A stretch of DNA of 64,000 bases. It comes from Granulosicoccus sp045110475. Its GTDB lineage: Bacteria; Pseudomonadota; Gammaproteobacteria; Granulosicoccales; Granulosicoccaceae. The number at the start of each line of letters is the position of its first letter. Within the stretch, counting starts at the first letter, position 1. The stretch is taken from NCBI GenBank assembly GCA_045110475.1, contig JBGCGC010000010.1, forward strand, positions 1-64,000, in the 5' to 3' direction. Position numbers and translations under genes: made by a program. The notes under the pieces were generated by a model. It made no database searches. It saw only the letters and a program-made list of their open reading frames with translations, and was not told the DNA's origin. Positions 29,391-38,887 of the stretch are shown in pieces.

Positions 29391-29753
29391 ACATGCGAAA
29401 TTGATACATATTTCAGCATCATTAACTCGACGACCATTCTATCTCTTTCAACATAGTTATCTGATGACCGGGATAAAATTCCCATTACAGAATCATCATG
29501 CTTATAGAGAAAAAGATCAAGCGTCGGTCAGTAAAATAGTGTGTTGATCAAGCTATCTCGCAAAATGGTCGCTTAAGTGCTCGGAATTGTTTCACCAGCG
29601 GCTCCTATAAGGTCTCGCATCCATAATTTATGGCAGCAACGTTGGATCAAACCAAGGTAGTGGGAACCGTGATGATTTCGCCAGCATCGCTCAACATGTT
29701 CACACCAAATCTTTTAAGATTCACCCCTTACTGCTGTGACTAAGCAAGCGTTT
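29391..29753. other. Non-coding stretch between DUF1501 gene and DUF6502 copy A
   Basis: About 360 bases on the common minus-strand path. No gene or convincing hairpin is visible; it presumably contains the promoter of the DUF6502-lipoprotein pair. Confidence 0.35.
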
Positions 29754-31148
29754 TCAGGAAAACAATCCGTACTGAGACTGCCAGCCGGTTTCAAACTGAT
29801 CCAGATCAGGAAATACATCCAGCAAATCTGAATTGGACAAGCCCATCCACGATCCCATTGCCGCCCCGTACTGGTTGACGGACATCTCAGGTATAAGCCG
29901 ACCGCTGCCGATGTCATTCTGACCACCCAATGAATAGTCCGGCCAGTTCCCATAAAGCTGGCCTCCGTTGACCGCCCCCCCCATCACCATGTAGTGACCA
30001 CCCCAGCCATGGTCCGAGCCGTCGCCGTTTATCGTCAGGGTTCGCCCGAAATCAGAAGCAGTGAAGGTCGTGACCTCATTTTCCACACCCATCGTTGCTA
30101 ACGACTGCTGAAAATTTGCCAGAGCTGAGTTCAATCCTGATGTAAGAGCCGTTAGTCTTGGAGATTGATTATCATGTGTATCCCAACCTCCCGCGCTAAC
30201 AAAAAATATTTGCCGCTTCATTCCGAGCTCTTCTCTGACTGCAATCATGCGCGCAACCATGCGCAGTTGCGTCTCAAGACTGTTGGTTGAATCATATGGT
30301 CCGAAGTCTGGACTGTTGTTGATGCTGCTGGACAGCAACCGCGAGCTGTCGCGAGCATTGCGAAATGAATCTGCAGCAAATCCTTCCAGAGGGTTGTCAG
30401 ATGGCAAGGCCAGTATTCGTTCTATCGCGGCATCTCTGGCACGGTTGGATGAGCTGCGGTTACCATCGAGAAACGGCAGTAAGACTGGCCCAGTGGTCGG
30501 ATTGATGGCGATGGGTGTTGAACGATTACCAGGCTGGAAAAAATTTGTATTCGCCATCGAGAACGTCGGGGGGAGCGCGTTGCCACTGTTTGCCTCCATA
30601 AGCAGATCAGCCATACGTCCACCCCAACCCGCCCCGACTAACCCTACGGGTTTGCTGGACCAACTCTTCTGTACCTGCTCTTGCTGAGAGTTGTGTGCAA
30701 ATAGATCAGCGGGCACCAGTTCTGGATTACTTATGAATCGTGCTGGTGTTAGCGGCTCGATCAAGTTGCCTACGTTGCGCACTATTGCCAGGTTGCCAGC
30801 ATCATAAGAATCGCGTAACGCACCCAGGTTTTGATTGAAGTACACCGTTCGGGCAGAATCTGCCAACAGTTGACTTTGATTCAGTGCAAGTGTGCCACGA
30901 GAAGCTGCATAGGAATCAAAGCGGTTTTGCTCGTACGGCATGAACATATTGAATGAATCGCTACCTCCGTACAGAAAAACACAAACCAGCGCTTTGTAAC
31001 CGGGCAGACTTCTGTAATCTCCCTGTGCTGCGAGAGCAGAACCTATCAGCGACATTTTTCCACCGACGGCAGATCCGGTCGCACCCAGTAAAGCCATGTG
31101 TGCACTGCGCTTAAGAAACTGCCTGCGGCTGTGTAATTTACTACGCAT
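29754..31148 (-). CDS. DUF1501 family Tat-exported protein
   Basis: 464 residues. The leader carries a twin-arginine motif (SRRQFLKRSAHMALLGATGS) and ends near SALAAQG, so the folded protein is exported. DUF1501 text: LVCVFLYGGSDSFNMFMPYE, the HNSQQEQVQKSW region, FVSAGGWDTHDNQ and TTFTASDFGRTLTINGDGSDHGWGGHYMVMGG. The family has an alkaline-phosphatase/sulfatase-like fold with metal-binding-like Asp/His residues, but no reaction is established. It starts 26 bases after the DUF1800 gene, the conserved partner in many proteobacteria and planctomycetes. The two are almost certainly one operon acting at the cell surface. Confidence 0.93.
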   Translation of the reverse strand: MRSKLHSRRQFLKRSAHMALLGATGSAVGGKMSLIGSALAAQGDYRSLPGYKALVCVFLYGGSDSFNMFMPYEQNRFDSYAASRGTLALNQSQLLADSARTVYFNQNLGALRDSYDAGNLAIVRNVGNLIEPLTPARFISNPELVPADLFAHNSQQEQVQKSWSSKPVGLVGAGWGGRMADLLMEANSGNALPPTFSMANTNFFQPGNRSTPIAINPTTGPVLLPFLDGNRSSSNRARDAAIERILALPSDNPLEGFAADSFRNARDSSRLLSSSINNSPDFGPYDSTNSLETQLRMVARMIAVREELGMKRQIFFVSAGGWDTHDNQSPRLTALTSGLNSALANFQQSLATMGVENEVTTFTASDFGRTLTINGDGSDHGWGGHYMVMGGAVNGGQLYGNWPDYSLGGQNDIGSGRLIPEMSVNQYGAAMGSWMGLSNSDLLDVFPDLDQFETGWQSQYGLFS

Positions 31149-31174
31149 GTCTATGCCCCTGTTGATGAACGAGC

Positions 31175-34100
31175 TTATTTTTGTACGAGGTAGGATGGCG
31201 ATGCCATGATCAATGTAATGCCATCGCGCACTCGTTGCGAACGCCCCGCTTCGTCTGAAGGCAGCTCATTCATGTGATCTACTAACACCGCACGCATGCC
31301 AGAACTCATCTGCCCCGACATCAGCAATAAATCCAGGAGACTGACAAGCGCACCAGGATCTGATGCCAACGAAGTCTCTTCACTGATATCAATATGTGAG
31401 CTATTCAGCGCGTTGTCATTAGCTCCTTGATAAAAAATCTGTGCAAAACCGGATAACTTTGCTGTTGTGGTAAGAATGTAGGCATCGGTATAGATTTGTG
31501 CTTCCGGTGCTACCAGATCGCTATCACGTATCTCCCCTAATGGCGCGTAATCGGGCCGAAAGAAATTAAATACAGAGGGAGACGAGAGCGGTGACTGTCC
31601 CATAAAGCTGGCGGCTTGGTTAATATAGGGTGAGCCGTGGTTGTATTTATTAACGGTACTTTGCCGTCCGCGTTGTACATTGAAAGCGCGCCACATGTGC
31701 GTCCAACGCAGAAGTGGCTCTCGCAGCTTGCCGAAGTCAGGCACATTCAAATGTCCTGAACGAGCTTCCGTATCAAGCAATATAGCTCGAATAACTGCTC
31801 GCATGTCGCCACGAACCCCTGAACCATTGTTATTAAATGCCGACGCTACCCGCGCAACATAAGCAGGTGTGGGATTGCTTGTTACCAGACGCTGTATGAG
31901 CTGTTTTCCAACAAAGGGACCGACGTTCGGGTGATTGAACAGGCTATCCAGCGCATTATCCAGATCTTGTTGAGGGCTTATCCCAGCCGGTGTTACGATC
32001 CCTCCGAGGAGCGTCTTCGCGTTTGGATCGTGGAAACCGGGATAGGGTTGCATTGGCAGGAATTTATTAGTGTTGGAGCCAGCCGGCACGTTATCGAACC
32101 GATTTGCATCAGCATAAGACCAGCCAGTAAAAACACGGGCGTACTCTTCAACATCAGCCTGAGTGTATGCAGGAAAGGGTACCCCGTTGAGGTCTCGACG
32201 AATGCTACCGTCGAGGTTGAGTTCGTATTGTCCAATGGTAAATAGTTGCATCACCTCGCGCGCATAATTCTGATCTGCTCGTGTATTGGCCTCAAGATCA
32301 CCACGCCCGTTCTGAAGCATACTTAGATAAATGCCCATTATAGGATTCAAGGTGACGTCTTCTAGCAAGTCACGGTAGTTTGCGAACGCATTATCGAGCA
32401 AGATATCGTAGTAATTCGCCATCGCATATTGATTGCGACGAAGCGTTTGCGTCACATCCGAAACGACCAGTATCTGGCTGTAGGCGAAGGCCACACGCTG
32501 CCTGAGCTGATCGCTCCCATCTATAGCATCAATCAGCCATTTGTGTTGCCGCGGTCCCGATAGGCTTCCACTGCCGGGATGCTCAATAGCGTATTCAAGA
32601 TGCGGTGTACCTTGAAGAGAAAACTGGTTATCTACCCACGCTTGTACACCAAGCCGCTTAACTTCTTCGATGTCACCCATCGTTGCGCCAAACGTCGCCT
32701 GCGCGAGTAAACGGGCAGCAGCCTCACTGTCAGCATCATAAGTGGGAGGCTCTACAACGGGAGGCTCTACAACGGGCGGCTCAACTTCACTACCCACGAC
32801 AACCGTTACATCAGCAGAAGCCGTCATGCCGTTGCTATCAGTGACCAGCAGCGACACGTTATAACTACCAGCGCTGGCATAGGTAGTAGACGCACCTGAT
32901 GATACAGCTGTATTGCCATTGCCAAAATCCCAGGCGTACGCTGCGATAGTGGCCGGAGCTACCGCGGTAGATTCCGCTGCGCTGAACATAACGCTCAAGG
33001 GGGCAGTTCCTGCCAGGGTTCTGGCCTCTATGGAAGCTGTGGGAGGAAATACCGTCTCTGGCACATCGCCAGTTACGCCCAGCCTGATATTATCGAGCCG
33101 GAAGCTACCTGATACGACGATACCATTGACCGCTCGTAACGCATTCCCTGGTTCACCGATGGCCACATCAGCAGCGAGATCTCGAGTATATGAAAACCAT
33201 CCGTTGCCAATAAGCCCACTACCCAATCCAAACGATATTGAATCGTTTGAAGGGTTTTTTAAGCCATCCGAATTGCTCTTGGTATATACAAGTTGCCTAA
33301 CACCAAGTTCAGTATCAAGAAATACCTGAATACTGAAAGGCTCATTCGTTGACATGTCCCATGACAATATAAACTCGCTACTGTTTCTCCACCCTGAAGT
33401 AGCGTCAGTTCCACCTAACAAGTATCGATTGTTACGCCCATCACCGCTGGTTTGAATGACCCTGCTATTCTGACTGTTATCGAACACTGCCGTAACCGCA
33501 GCTCCTGTAGGCGTGTTGTCGAATACAGACCAGCCATCAGCACCATTTTCACCGTCGGAATAAACGGTATAAGGCAAATCCGGATCATCTACGATGGGCT
33601 GATTACCTTCGCTGATCAGCGTTACATCGTCAATTCTTAGCGTGCCTAGAACAGAAATACCGTTTACGGCTAGTAACTGATTACCAGGCTCACCCGTTTC
33701 AATATCAAGACGCAAATTGCGTTCATAACCAATCCAACTACCATTGGTAGAACCGCTTCCAAGACCAAAACCAATGGAGTTATTCCCTGGATTTTTTAGC
33801 AGGTCAGAGTTGCTCTGACTATAGTACAAGCGCCGTGCACCAACCGTCGTGTCCACATGAACCAGGATGACATACGGCTGTGTGGTTGCCATCTGCCATG
33901 ACAGCAGAAATTCGCTGGTGTTGCCCCAGCCATCGGGTGCCGATACGCCACCTAATCGATATCCATTTGATCGCCCGGAGCCCCGGGTTTCGATAACCCT
34001 ACTTTGCCGCTGCGTATCAAAAACGTCAGAAACTTCTGCACCAGCAGGCGTGGTGTCATACACAAACCAGCCATCGGTACCGTTCTCTGCCGTGGAGTAC

Positions 34101-34228
34101 AGCGTAGCTCCGATCGCCTGTGGAAAAAGCGAAACAGTCAGGCAAACGAAATAGAGCAACTTGGATGGTATGGCTGTGAGCACAAGCGGACCCCTGTAAG
34201 TATGTGACAAAACGGTTTTATATCCCAT
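31175..34228 (-). CDS. DUF1800 family secreted protein with duplicated N-terminal domain and PKD
   Basis: About 1017 residues from ATG 34228, after a signal peptide (LLYFVCLTVSLFPQAIGA). Two copies of one domain of about 165 residues follow: GTDGWFVYDTTPAGAEVSDVF ... GYRLGGVSAPDGW ... EPGNQLLAVNGISVLG, and again GADGWSVFDNTPTGAAVTAVF ... RYLLGGTDATSGW ... GEPGNALRAVNGIVVSG. They look like carbohydrate-binding-type sandwiches. A PKD domain (YAWDFGNGNTAVSSG), a VEPPVVEPPVVEPP linker and the DUF1800 domain (RLLAQATFGATMGDI; QNYAREVMQLFTIGQYELN; FTGWSYADAN; NVGPFVGKQLIQRLV) complete it. DUF1800 function is unknown. It heads the operon with DUF1501. Confidence 0.92.
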   Translation of the reverse strand: MGYKTVLSHTYRGPLVLTAIPSKLLYFVCLTVSLFPQAIGATLYSTAENGTDGWFVYDTTPAGAEVSDVFDTQRQSRVIETRGSGRSNGYRLGGVSAPDGWGNTSEFLLSWQMATTQPYVILVHVDTTVGARRLYYSQSNSDLLKNPGNNSIGFGLGSGSTNGSWIGYERNLRLDIETGEPGNQLLAVNGISVLGTLRIDDVTLISEGNQPIVDDPDLPYTVYSDGENGADGWSVFDNTPTGAAVTAVFDNSQNSRVIQTSGDGRNNRYLLGGTDATSGWRNSSEFILSWDMSTNEPFSIQVFLDTELGVRQLVYTKSNSDGLKNPSNDSISFGLGSGLIGNGWFSYTRDLAADVAIGEPGNALRAVNGIVVSGSFRLDNIRLGVTGDVPETVFPPTASIEARTLAGTAPLSVMFSAAESTAVAPATIAAYAWDFGNGNTAVSSGASTTYASAGSYNVSLLVTDSNGMTASADVTVVVGSEVEPPVVEPPVVEPPTYDADSEAAARLLAQATFGATMGDIEEVKRLGVQAWVDNQFSLQGTPHLEYAIEHPGSGSLSGPRQHKWLIDAIDGSDQLRQRVAFAYSQILVVSDVTQTLRRNQYAMANYYDILLDNAFANYRDLLEDVTLNPIMGIYLSMLQNGRGDLEANTRADQNYAREVMQLFTIGQYELNLDGSIRRDLNGVPFPAYTQADVEEYARVFTGWSYADANRFDNVPAGSNTNKFLPMQPYPGFHDPNAKTLLGGIVTPAGISPQQDLDNALDSLFNHPNVGPFVGKQLIQRLVTSNPTPAYVARVASAFNNNGSGVRGDMRAVIRAILLDTEARSGHLNVPDFGKLREPLLRWTHMWRAFNVQRGRQSTVNKYNHGSPYINQAASFMGQSPLSSPSVFNFFRPDYAPLGEIRDSDLVAPEAQIYTDAYILTTTAKLSGFAQIFYQGANDNALNSSHIDISEETSLASDPGALVSLLDLLLMSGQMSSGMRAVLVDHMNELPSDEAGRSQRVRDGITLIMASPSYLVQK

Positions 34229-34264
34229 TGATAGGATTATTTTCCCATTACAACTCAGAGTCAA

Positions 34265-34776
34265 GTGTTTTTTGAATTATTCCGGTTGTGTAATCAGCAA
34301 CGCAGGAGGAAGATTAGCCTGTCGAGGAGCGGAGAGTGAGGTATTCAAAGACACTTGGGGCTAGGCGGCTAGGCAGGTATGCAGGAGCATCAAACACGAA
34401 TAGCCAATGGCCACCACACTAAAACCCAATGTCCAAAGCATCGGCGAAATCGGCTTTCACACGGCTGGCTGAATATCGCCGTGCGCGTTACTAATACAGC
34501 TGCCAGCGTTTCGCCGATGTATCCATCGATTACTCAGCCTGAACCTGCAACACCAATTCATCACGCATCTGGCACTTGATCAGCCTGCACCACACAATCC
34601 ATGTGCATCCACACGCAGCTCCGAGAACCAACTCCATGGCAGCGATTTGTCTGAACTCAGCTTGATAACTCAGCTTGATAACTCAGGCGATCACACAGTG
34701 GCATTGAACCAACTGCACTAATTACTCAGTCATTGACAATCATCGATCTACAAAAAGTAAATCTATTACTAGCTCA
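34265..34776. other. Non-coding stretch with a short tandem repeat
   Basis: About 510 bases. At 34654-34687 the 13-mer AACTCAGCTTGAT occurs twice plus a partial third copy. Only short shadow frames otherwise. Confidence 0.45.
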
Positions 34777-35235
34777 TTATTGACAATCAGCCTTACCACG
34801 CGATCTTATCTCAGCTCGTCGCATCGGCATGGTATCTATCATCGCCAGAAACTCATTCAATGCTTCCGGATTATCTGTTCGGGCCTTCACACCCCCGTCT
34901 TTTCCAATCAAGACCATCTCAAAGTCAAGGCGCTCTTCGCTACGTAGCAACACTAGCTTGTGAAGCAATGACGGTTCATCGCGATTTTCAGTTGCTGATA
35001 TCGTGTCCGGCAACTCGGCTATATCAACAAAGCGGACATCGGTATCGCGTTCGACAAGTTGGCAGCGCAAGTCGTCAACCAGGCGTTGAGTCAACACACC
35101 CGACGCAGAACCTGACGAGAAAAATACAATGATTTGTCGCCTATCTGAAAAATCTGCACGACTACTCATGCTGAATAAACCGCAGACCAGCAAAACGACC
35201 GAGATCCACCGGAAAGACAGGCATTGGTGACACAT
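34777..35235 (-). CDS. DUF4174 domain secreted protein
   Basis: 152 residues. A signal-like N-terminus (ISVVLLVCGLFSMSSRADF) is followed by the family's thioredoxin-like-looking core: RQIIVFFSSGSASGVLTQRL, a variable middle, and the diagnostic end LIGKDGGVKARTDNPEALNEF then IDTMPMRRAEIRSRG. Members are small periplasmic proteins of unknown role. No CxxC motif is present, so thiol chemistry is unlikely. It starts 38 bases after the serine hydrolase gene on the same strand and may be co-transcribed with it. Confidence 0.8.
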   Translation of the reverse strand: MCHQCLSFRWISVVLLVCGLFSMSSRADFSDRRQIIVFFSSGSASGVLTQRLVDDLRCQLVERDTDVRFVDIAELPDTISATENRDEPSLLHKLVLLRSEERLDFEMVLIGKDGGVKARTDNPEALNEFLAMIDTMPMRRAEIRSRGKADCQ

Positions 35236-35273
35236 AAGACATTGCTCATCAAAGGTCCGTTCTACTCGTGCTT

Positions 35274-36320
35274 TTAGACATCATCGCGCTCTTGCGTACC
35301 CAGCAGTTGGTTTTCGACCAATCCATGGAGGGTAGCCACATATTCTCCACTACGAGCAGCCTTTGAGGTACCAGAGGTCATCGCTACCACCAATTCTGCT
35401 TGTGGAATCACATGAATAAGCTGCCCACCATACCCACGCGCAAAGGCGACGAATCGTTCAGCCATTGGTCTTAGAAACCAGCCATATCCGTAAGCATCAT
35501 TAGACCATGGAGAAATAGTCCGGGGCACGAAACTCTGTGAAACCCACTTATCGTGCAACACACGCTCACCATTCCAGCGTCCTCCAAGACGATACAACTC
35601 ACCAAAACGTACCATTTCGAGCGGTGACATTGACATCTCATTACCGCCGAGATAGCGCCCCTGAGGATCACGTGTCCATGGCGCAAATTCTATATCAAGT
35701 GGCTTGCCTAACCACTCACGCGAAAGCTCCAGCAAGCTCTGGCCGCTTACTCCGGCCAGCATTGCACCCAGCACATGCCAGCCGGCAGTTGAGTACAACA
35801 TTCTGCCTCCTGGTTCTGCCGAGAATGGTCGTGTTAGCGCATAGCGCACCCAGTCTTCACTCGTGGCCCATCGGCCGTAATTGCGTCCGGATTGCCGTTC
35901 CAGGCCAATACGCATTGTCAGAAAATCACCCACACTCAACTCTGCCACCCGCGGGTCCGCATTAGCCGGCAGTAATTCGGGCGCTGCCTCACCAAGTGTG
36001 GTCTCGATACCCATCAGCAATTTACGCTCTATCGCACAGCCGACCAACGCTGCCACCACAGATTTTGAAACCGACTTGACGTTTACTGGCTGAGCAACCG
36101 GAGGACCACGAAACGCTTCGGCAGCAATGACTTTACCCCGCTGCATTACCACAATAGCGTTCAAGCGCTCTACCCGTCGTGCTGCATCCACAAAGCTATC
36201 AATAGCACCTGGGCGAATTGCACCACCGATCGGGGCACCATCCTCTGTCGTAGCGCACGCTGGCATGTACATCGCCGACGCACAGCCAGCGACCCCTTTG
36301 AGCAAAGTTCGTCTTCTCAC
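35274..36320 (-). CDS. Serine hydrolase, beta-lactamase / class C-like family
   Basis: About 348 residues from GTG 36320, which has GGAG 7 bases upstream; the longer upstream frame overlaps the msrA remnant and has no ribosome site. The leader has a twin-arginine-type RRRTLLKGVAGCAS and further Cys residues (PACATTED), so it is exported and possibly a lipoprotein. The Ser-x-x-Lys motif is in VKSVSKSVVAAL, the Tyr motif in MLYSTAGWHVLG, and the third motif region in FARGYGGQLIHVI. Relatives are esterases, D-amino peptidases or 6-aminohexanoate hydrolases. The substrate is unknown. Confidence 0.87.
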   Translation of the reverse strand: MRRRTLLKGVAGCASAMYMPACATTEDGAPIGGAIRPGAIDSFVDAARRVERLNAIVVMQRGKVIAAEAFRGPPVAQPVNVKSVSKSVVAALVGCAIERKLLMGIETTLGEAAPELLPANADPRVAELSVGDFLTMRIGLERQSGRNYGRWATSEDWVRYALTRPFSAEPGGRMLYSTAGWHVLGAMLAGVSGQSLLELSREWLGKPLDIEFAPWTRDPQGRYLGGNEMSMSPLEMVRFGELYRLGGRWNGERVLHDKWVSQSFVPRTISPWSNDAYGYGWFLRPMAERFVAFARGYGGQLIHVIPQAELVVAMTSGTSKAARSGEYVATLHGLVENQLLGTQERDDV

Positions 36321-36390
36321 AAATTCTCCTGGAGATAGAGCGCCTCTGTCAACTGAGCCGCGCACCTTGCCAATTATACTCCGAGACTGA

Positions 36391-36906
36391 TCAGGCAGCC
36401 GTGTTGCGCGTTTGCAATTTCCGGTCAGGTCTGAGGAAATGACAGGTATGGCCACCGGGTGATCGCTGAAGGTAATCCTGATATTCTGGTTCTGCCTCCC
36501 GGAAATCAAGCGACGGCTCCACCTCAGTAACAACAACCCCAGGCCATATTTCTGATGCGTTCACGTTGGCAATTGTGTCTTGTGCAATCTGCAACTGTTG
36601 TTCTCTGGTGTAGTAAATGGCGGAGCGATACGAAGGACCCGTATCATTACCTTGCCGCATGGGTGTGGTGGGATCATGTATCTGGAAGAAAAATTACAGC
36701 AACGTGCGAAAGTCGGTTACCTCGGAATCAAACAGAATTTCTATCGTTTCTGCGTGATATCCATAATTGCGATATCTCGCGTTGTTGACGTCCACGACGG
36801 TGCATCCGACTCGCGTGGCGAGCACCGCCGGCATGTGACAATTCAATTCCTGCGTCCCCCCGAAAAAGCCTCCCGCCAGTGTCGCTCGTTCGTTATTTTT
36901 AGTCAT
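36391..36906 (-). pseudogene. msrA: Peptide methionine sulfoxide reductase A, inactivated
   Basis: One frame from ATG 36906 to 36391 covers nearly a full MsrA: MTKNNERATLAGG, MPAVLATRVG, HAETIEILFDSEVTDFRTLL, then a TAA stop (36694-36696), then FFFQIHDPTTP, MRQGNDTGPSYRSAIYY and WPGVVVTEVEP. In functional MsrA the stop position is Glu (LLEFFF), one base away (GAA to TAA). The catalytic cysteine motif GGCFW is GGFFGG, so the nucleophile is Phe. Other conserved positions have drifted too (GYTGGDV became GCTVVDV). The protein would normally repair oxidised methionine in the cytoplasm. With both a stop and no nucleophile it is dead. Confidence 0.9.
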
Positions 36907-37479
36907 GAAGTAGTTTCTTGAAGACTGGATTAATCTAAAACAACTTTTTCGACAGAAGCATCGTTTTTGCCTCACTCAAGGAATCTGCGCGGCTGAGTTC
37001 GGCCTTGCGGAGACCAATCAGGCCGAAGCCTGGATAGCGTTCACACGGAATTCAACTGCTGATCTGGAATGAGGTGTCATCTTCTTTGCAGGTCGGTAAA
37101 ACGCTTTAGAAGAATGTCAAAATCATTCTAAAATGGATTTACTTCCGTTCAAGCAGTAATACAAGCCAGCTTTTACCAGCACGGGGGTAGTACAAGTCAG
37201 CTATATCGGCAGGGCGAGAACGTATAAAAACGAACGGCTCCCACATCAGAACGCCCTGATCGGATCTGTTTATGGTGCGGATTCCAGCGATGCCAAGGCT
37301 TCACTGTTACGCAATCCAAACAATTGTTGATTCCACGGCAGTCCGCATTGTGCATACACCTTCGTAGGCTTCATGCCAGAATTACCGTTAATTATTTAGG
37401 TAATTGACTATTGTGTAATGCTCTATTCTGCTATCTTTATTTTCACGATGGACAGTTTAATTATGGATGATAGATCAGG
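36907..37479. other. Non-coding stretch
   Basis: About 570 bases with no supported gene or RNA. The AT-rich end (37380-37479) probably carries the promoter of the repeat lipoprotein gene. Confidence 0.35.
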
Positions 37480-38430
37480 ATGAAGACACATACGGCGCTA
37501 ATACTTGGACTTTCTGCTTTACTCGTCGCGTGTGGAGGTGGGTCAGATCGTCCTGACGTCATAATAGAGTCCCCTTCACAGCAGGATGATCCGCCAGACA
37601 ATCCGGCTGAAGATTCACCTGACGTTTCACCTGACGTTTCACCCGACGTCTCACCCGACGTTTCACCCGACGTTTCACCCGACGTTTCACCCGACGTTTC
37701 ACCCGACGTTTCACCCGACGTTTCACCCGACGTTTCACCCGACGTTTCACCCGACGTCTCACCGGACGTCTCACCGGACGTTTCACCCGACGTTTCACCC
37801 GACGTCTCACCGGACGTCTCACCCGACGTTTCAACAGTGCCTCCTCAACCTGGCGAACTCGACAATTTGTACGGAACACTTCTGCTACTTTATAGTTTTA
37901 CCGAGAACGCCAATGTTGTGTTCAGTGTCGAAGCGACGTTCTCTGTGGAAAGCCTGGCTACCATTGATACAACGACTTTCCTCGTAGCACCAACTGCAAT
38001 CAACGCAACTGTGGATGAAGGAGAAGGGCCGATCGTGGGACCGGATACGTCGATCGGTTGCTTTCATACCACAGACATTGATCAGTTTCAGTGCTTGCTG
38101 GACCCCAACGGAGAAGATACCAGCGTCTTCACCTTTGGCAGAGTTGACCAGGAAAGTGTCGTTGTTGGAAACTTTGAGTTCTGCGATGAGGAATCAATCG
38201 AAGATTGCGTTATGGAGGTGTTTTTTTCACCTGATGGCGAGGTTGTAGCGGTGTTTGTTCCAGACTCCATATCCGAAAATGCCGTCTCAGACGAGACGAT
38301 TCGCACCGACATTACACCGTATTTACAGTATCTGGAACAAGGCAGTAATTCCATTGGTGAGCGGCACGCTGATGCGGAACGACGCGTCCGTTCAACAGTA
38401 GAGGTATGGAAAAAATTGCAGTTGAAATAG
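37480..38430 (+). CDS. Lipoprotein with an 18-unit SPDV repeat stalk
   Basis: 316 residues. The signal MKTHTALILGLSALLVACGGG has a lipobox (LVAC). After an acidic Pro-rich spacer come 18 consecutive Ser-Pro-Asp-Val units (residues about 46-117), then STVPPQPGE and a globular domain of about 190 residues with four cysteines (GCFHTTDIDQFQCLLD; FCDEESIEDCVME). The stalk should be extended and rigid and would hold the domain away from the outer membrane. The domain is not recognised. The repeat DNA is nearly perfect, so unit number is likely to vary between strains. It is a single gene. Confidence 0.8.
   Translation: MKTHTALILGLSALLVACGGGSDRPDVIIESPSQQDDPPDNPAEDSPDVSPDVSPDVSPDVSPDVSPDVSPDVSPDVSPDVSPDVSPDVSPDVSPDVSPDVSPDVSPDVSPDVSPDVSTVPPQPGELDNLYGTLLLLYSFTENANVVFSVEATFSVESLATIDTTTFLVAPTAINATVDEGEGPIVGPDTSIGCFHTTDIDQFQCLLDPNGEDTSVFTFGRVDQESVVVGNFEFCDEESIEDCVMEVFFSPDGEVVAVFVPDSISENAVSDETIRTDITPYLQYLEQGSNSIGERHADAERRVRSTVEVWKKLQLK
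37615..37830. repeat. 12-bp tandem repeat encoding SPDV, 18 units
   Basis: Unit TCACCCGACGTT with third-position variants (TCACCTGACGTT, TCACCGGACGTC). It lies wholly inside the lipoprotein gene and keeps the frame open in several other frames, which creates long false ORFs on both strands. Confidence 0.97.
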
Positions 38431-38887
38431 TTATCAACCGAGCTTTATCTGAGCAATGGATGATGTTCGCTCGCAACCATTATGTAATACCATAGTATCA
38501 GCGACCACAGTAAGCCGGTGGTCCACAGTTGTGGCTGAAAATCGGATCTGTCAGCAAAAGGCCGACAACTGGCGATATTTTCTATACTCGCAGGGCCAGC
38601 CATCGAAGCTGATACTTCTTGGGCTGCAAGTATAGGCGCCGCTAAGAGTGCTGGGCTTTTAAGTGCAGCGACGGTGCCGAGATCATTGTTCCCTTGTGCA
38701 CCATCATTAGTTGGTGGCGTGACGGGTAATGAAATAAGAAGCTTGCCAGGCGTGGCTTATTTGAGAAGGGTCATCCGTACCGCAAAAACACGCTTAAAGA
38801 TGCGAACTGCGGTGACTGTACTACTCACCGCCAATAACAACAAACACTGACCAAAACCAGATGCGGACCTACGTGTTGCGTCGCAGC
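38431..38887. other. Stretch without a supported gene
   Basis: About 455 bases. A minus-strand frame stays open for about 100 codons (38437-38755) with protein-like text (TNDGAQGNNDLGTVAALKSP and, near its end, a hydrophobic TTGLLWSLILWYYIM), but it has no early start codon and no family I recognise. It could be a decayed tail of a membrane protein. Confidence 0.3.

Noticed and set aside
34654..34687. 13-bp direct repeats as a CRISPR-like array
   Set aside because: Only two and a half adjacent copies with no spacers; a simple tandem repeat.
37559..37987. Long Arg/Lys-rich and His/Phe-rich frames on both strands over the SPDV array
   Set aside because: They exist only because a 12-bp repeat without stops keeps all frames open; no signals support translation.
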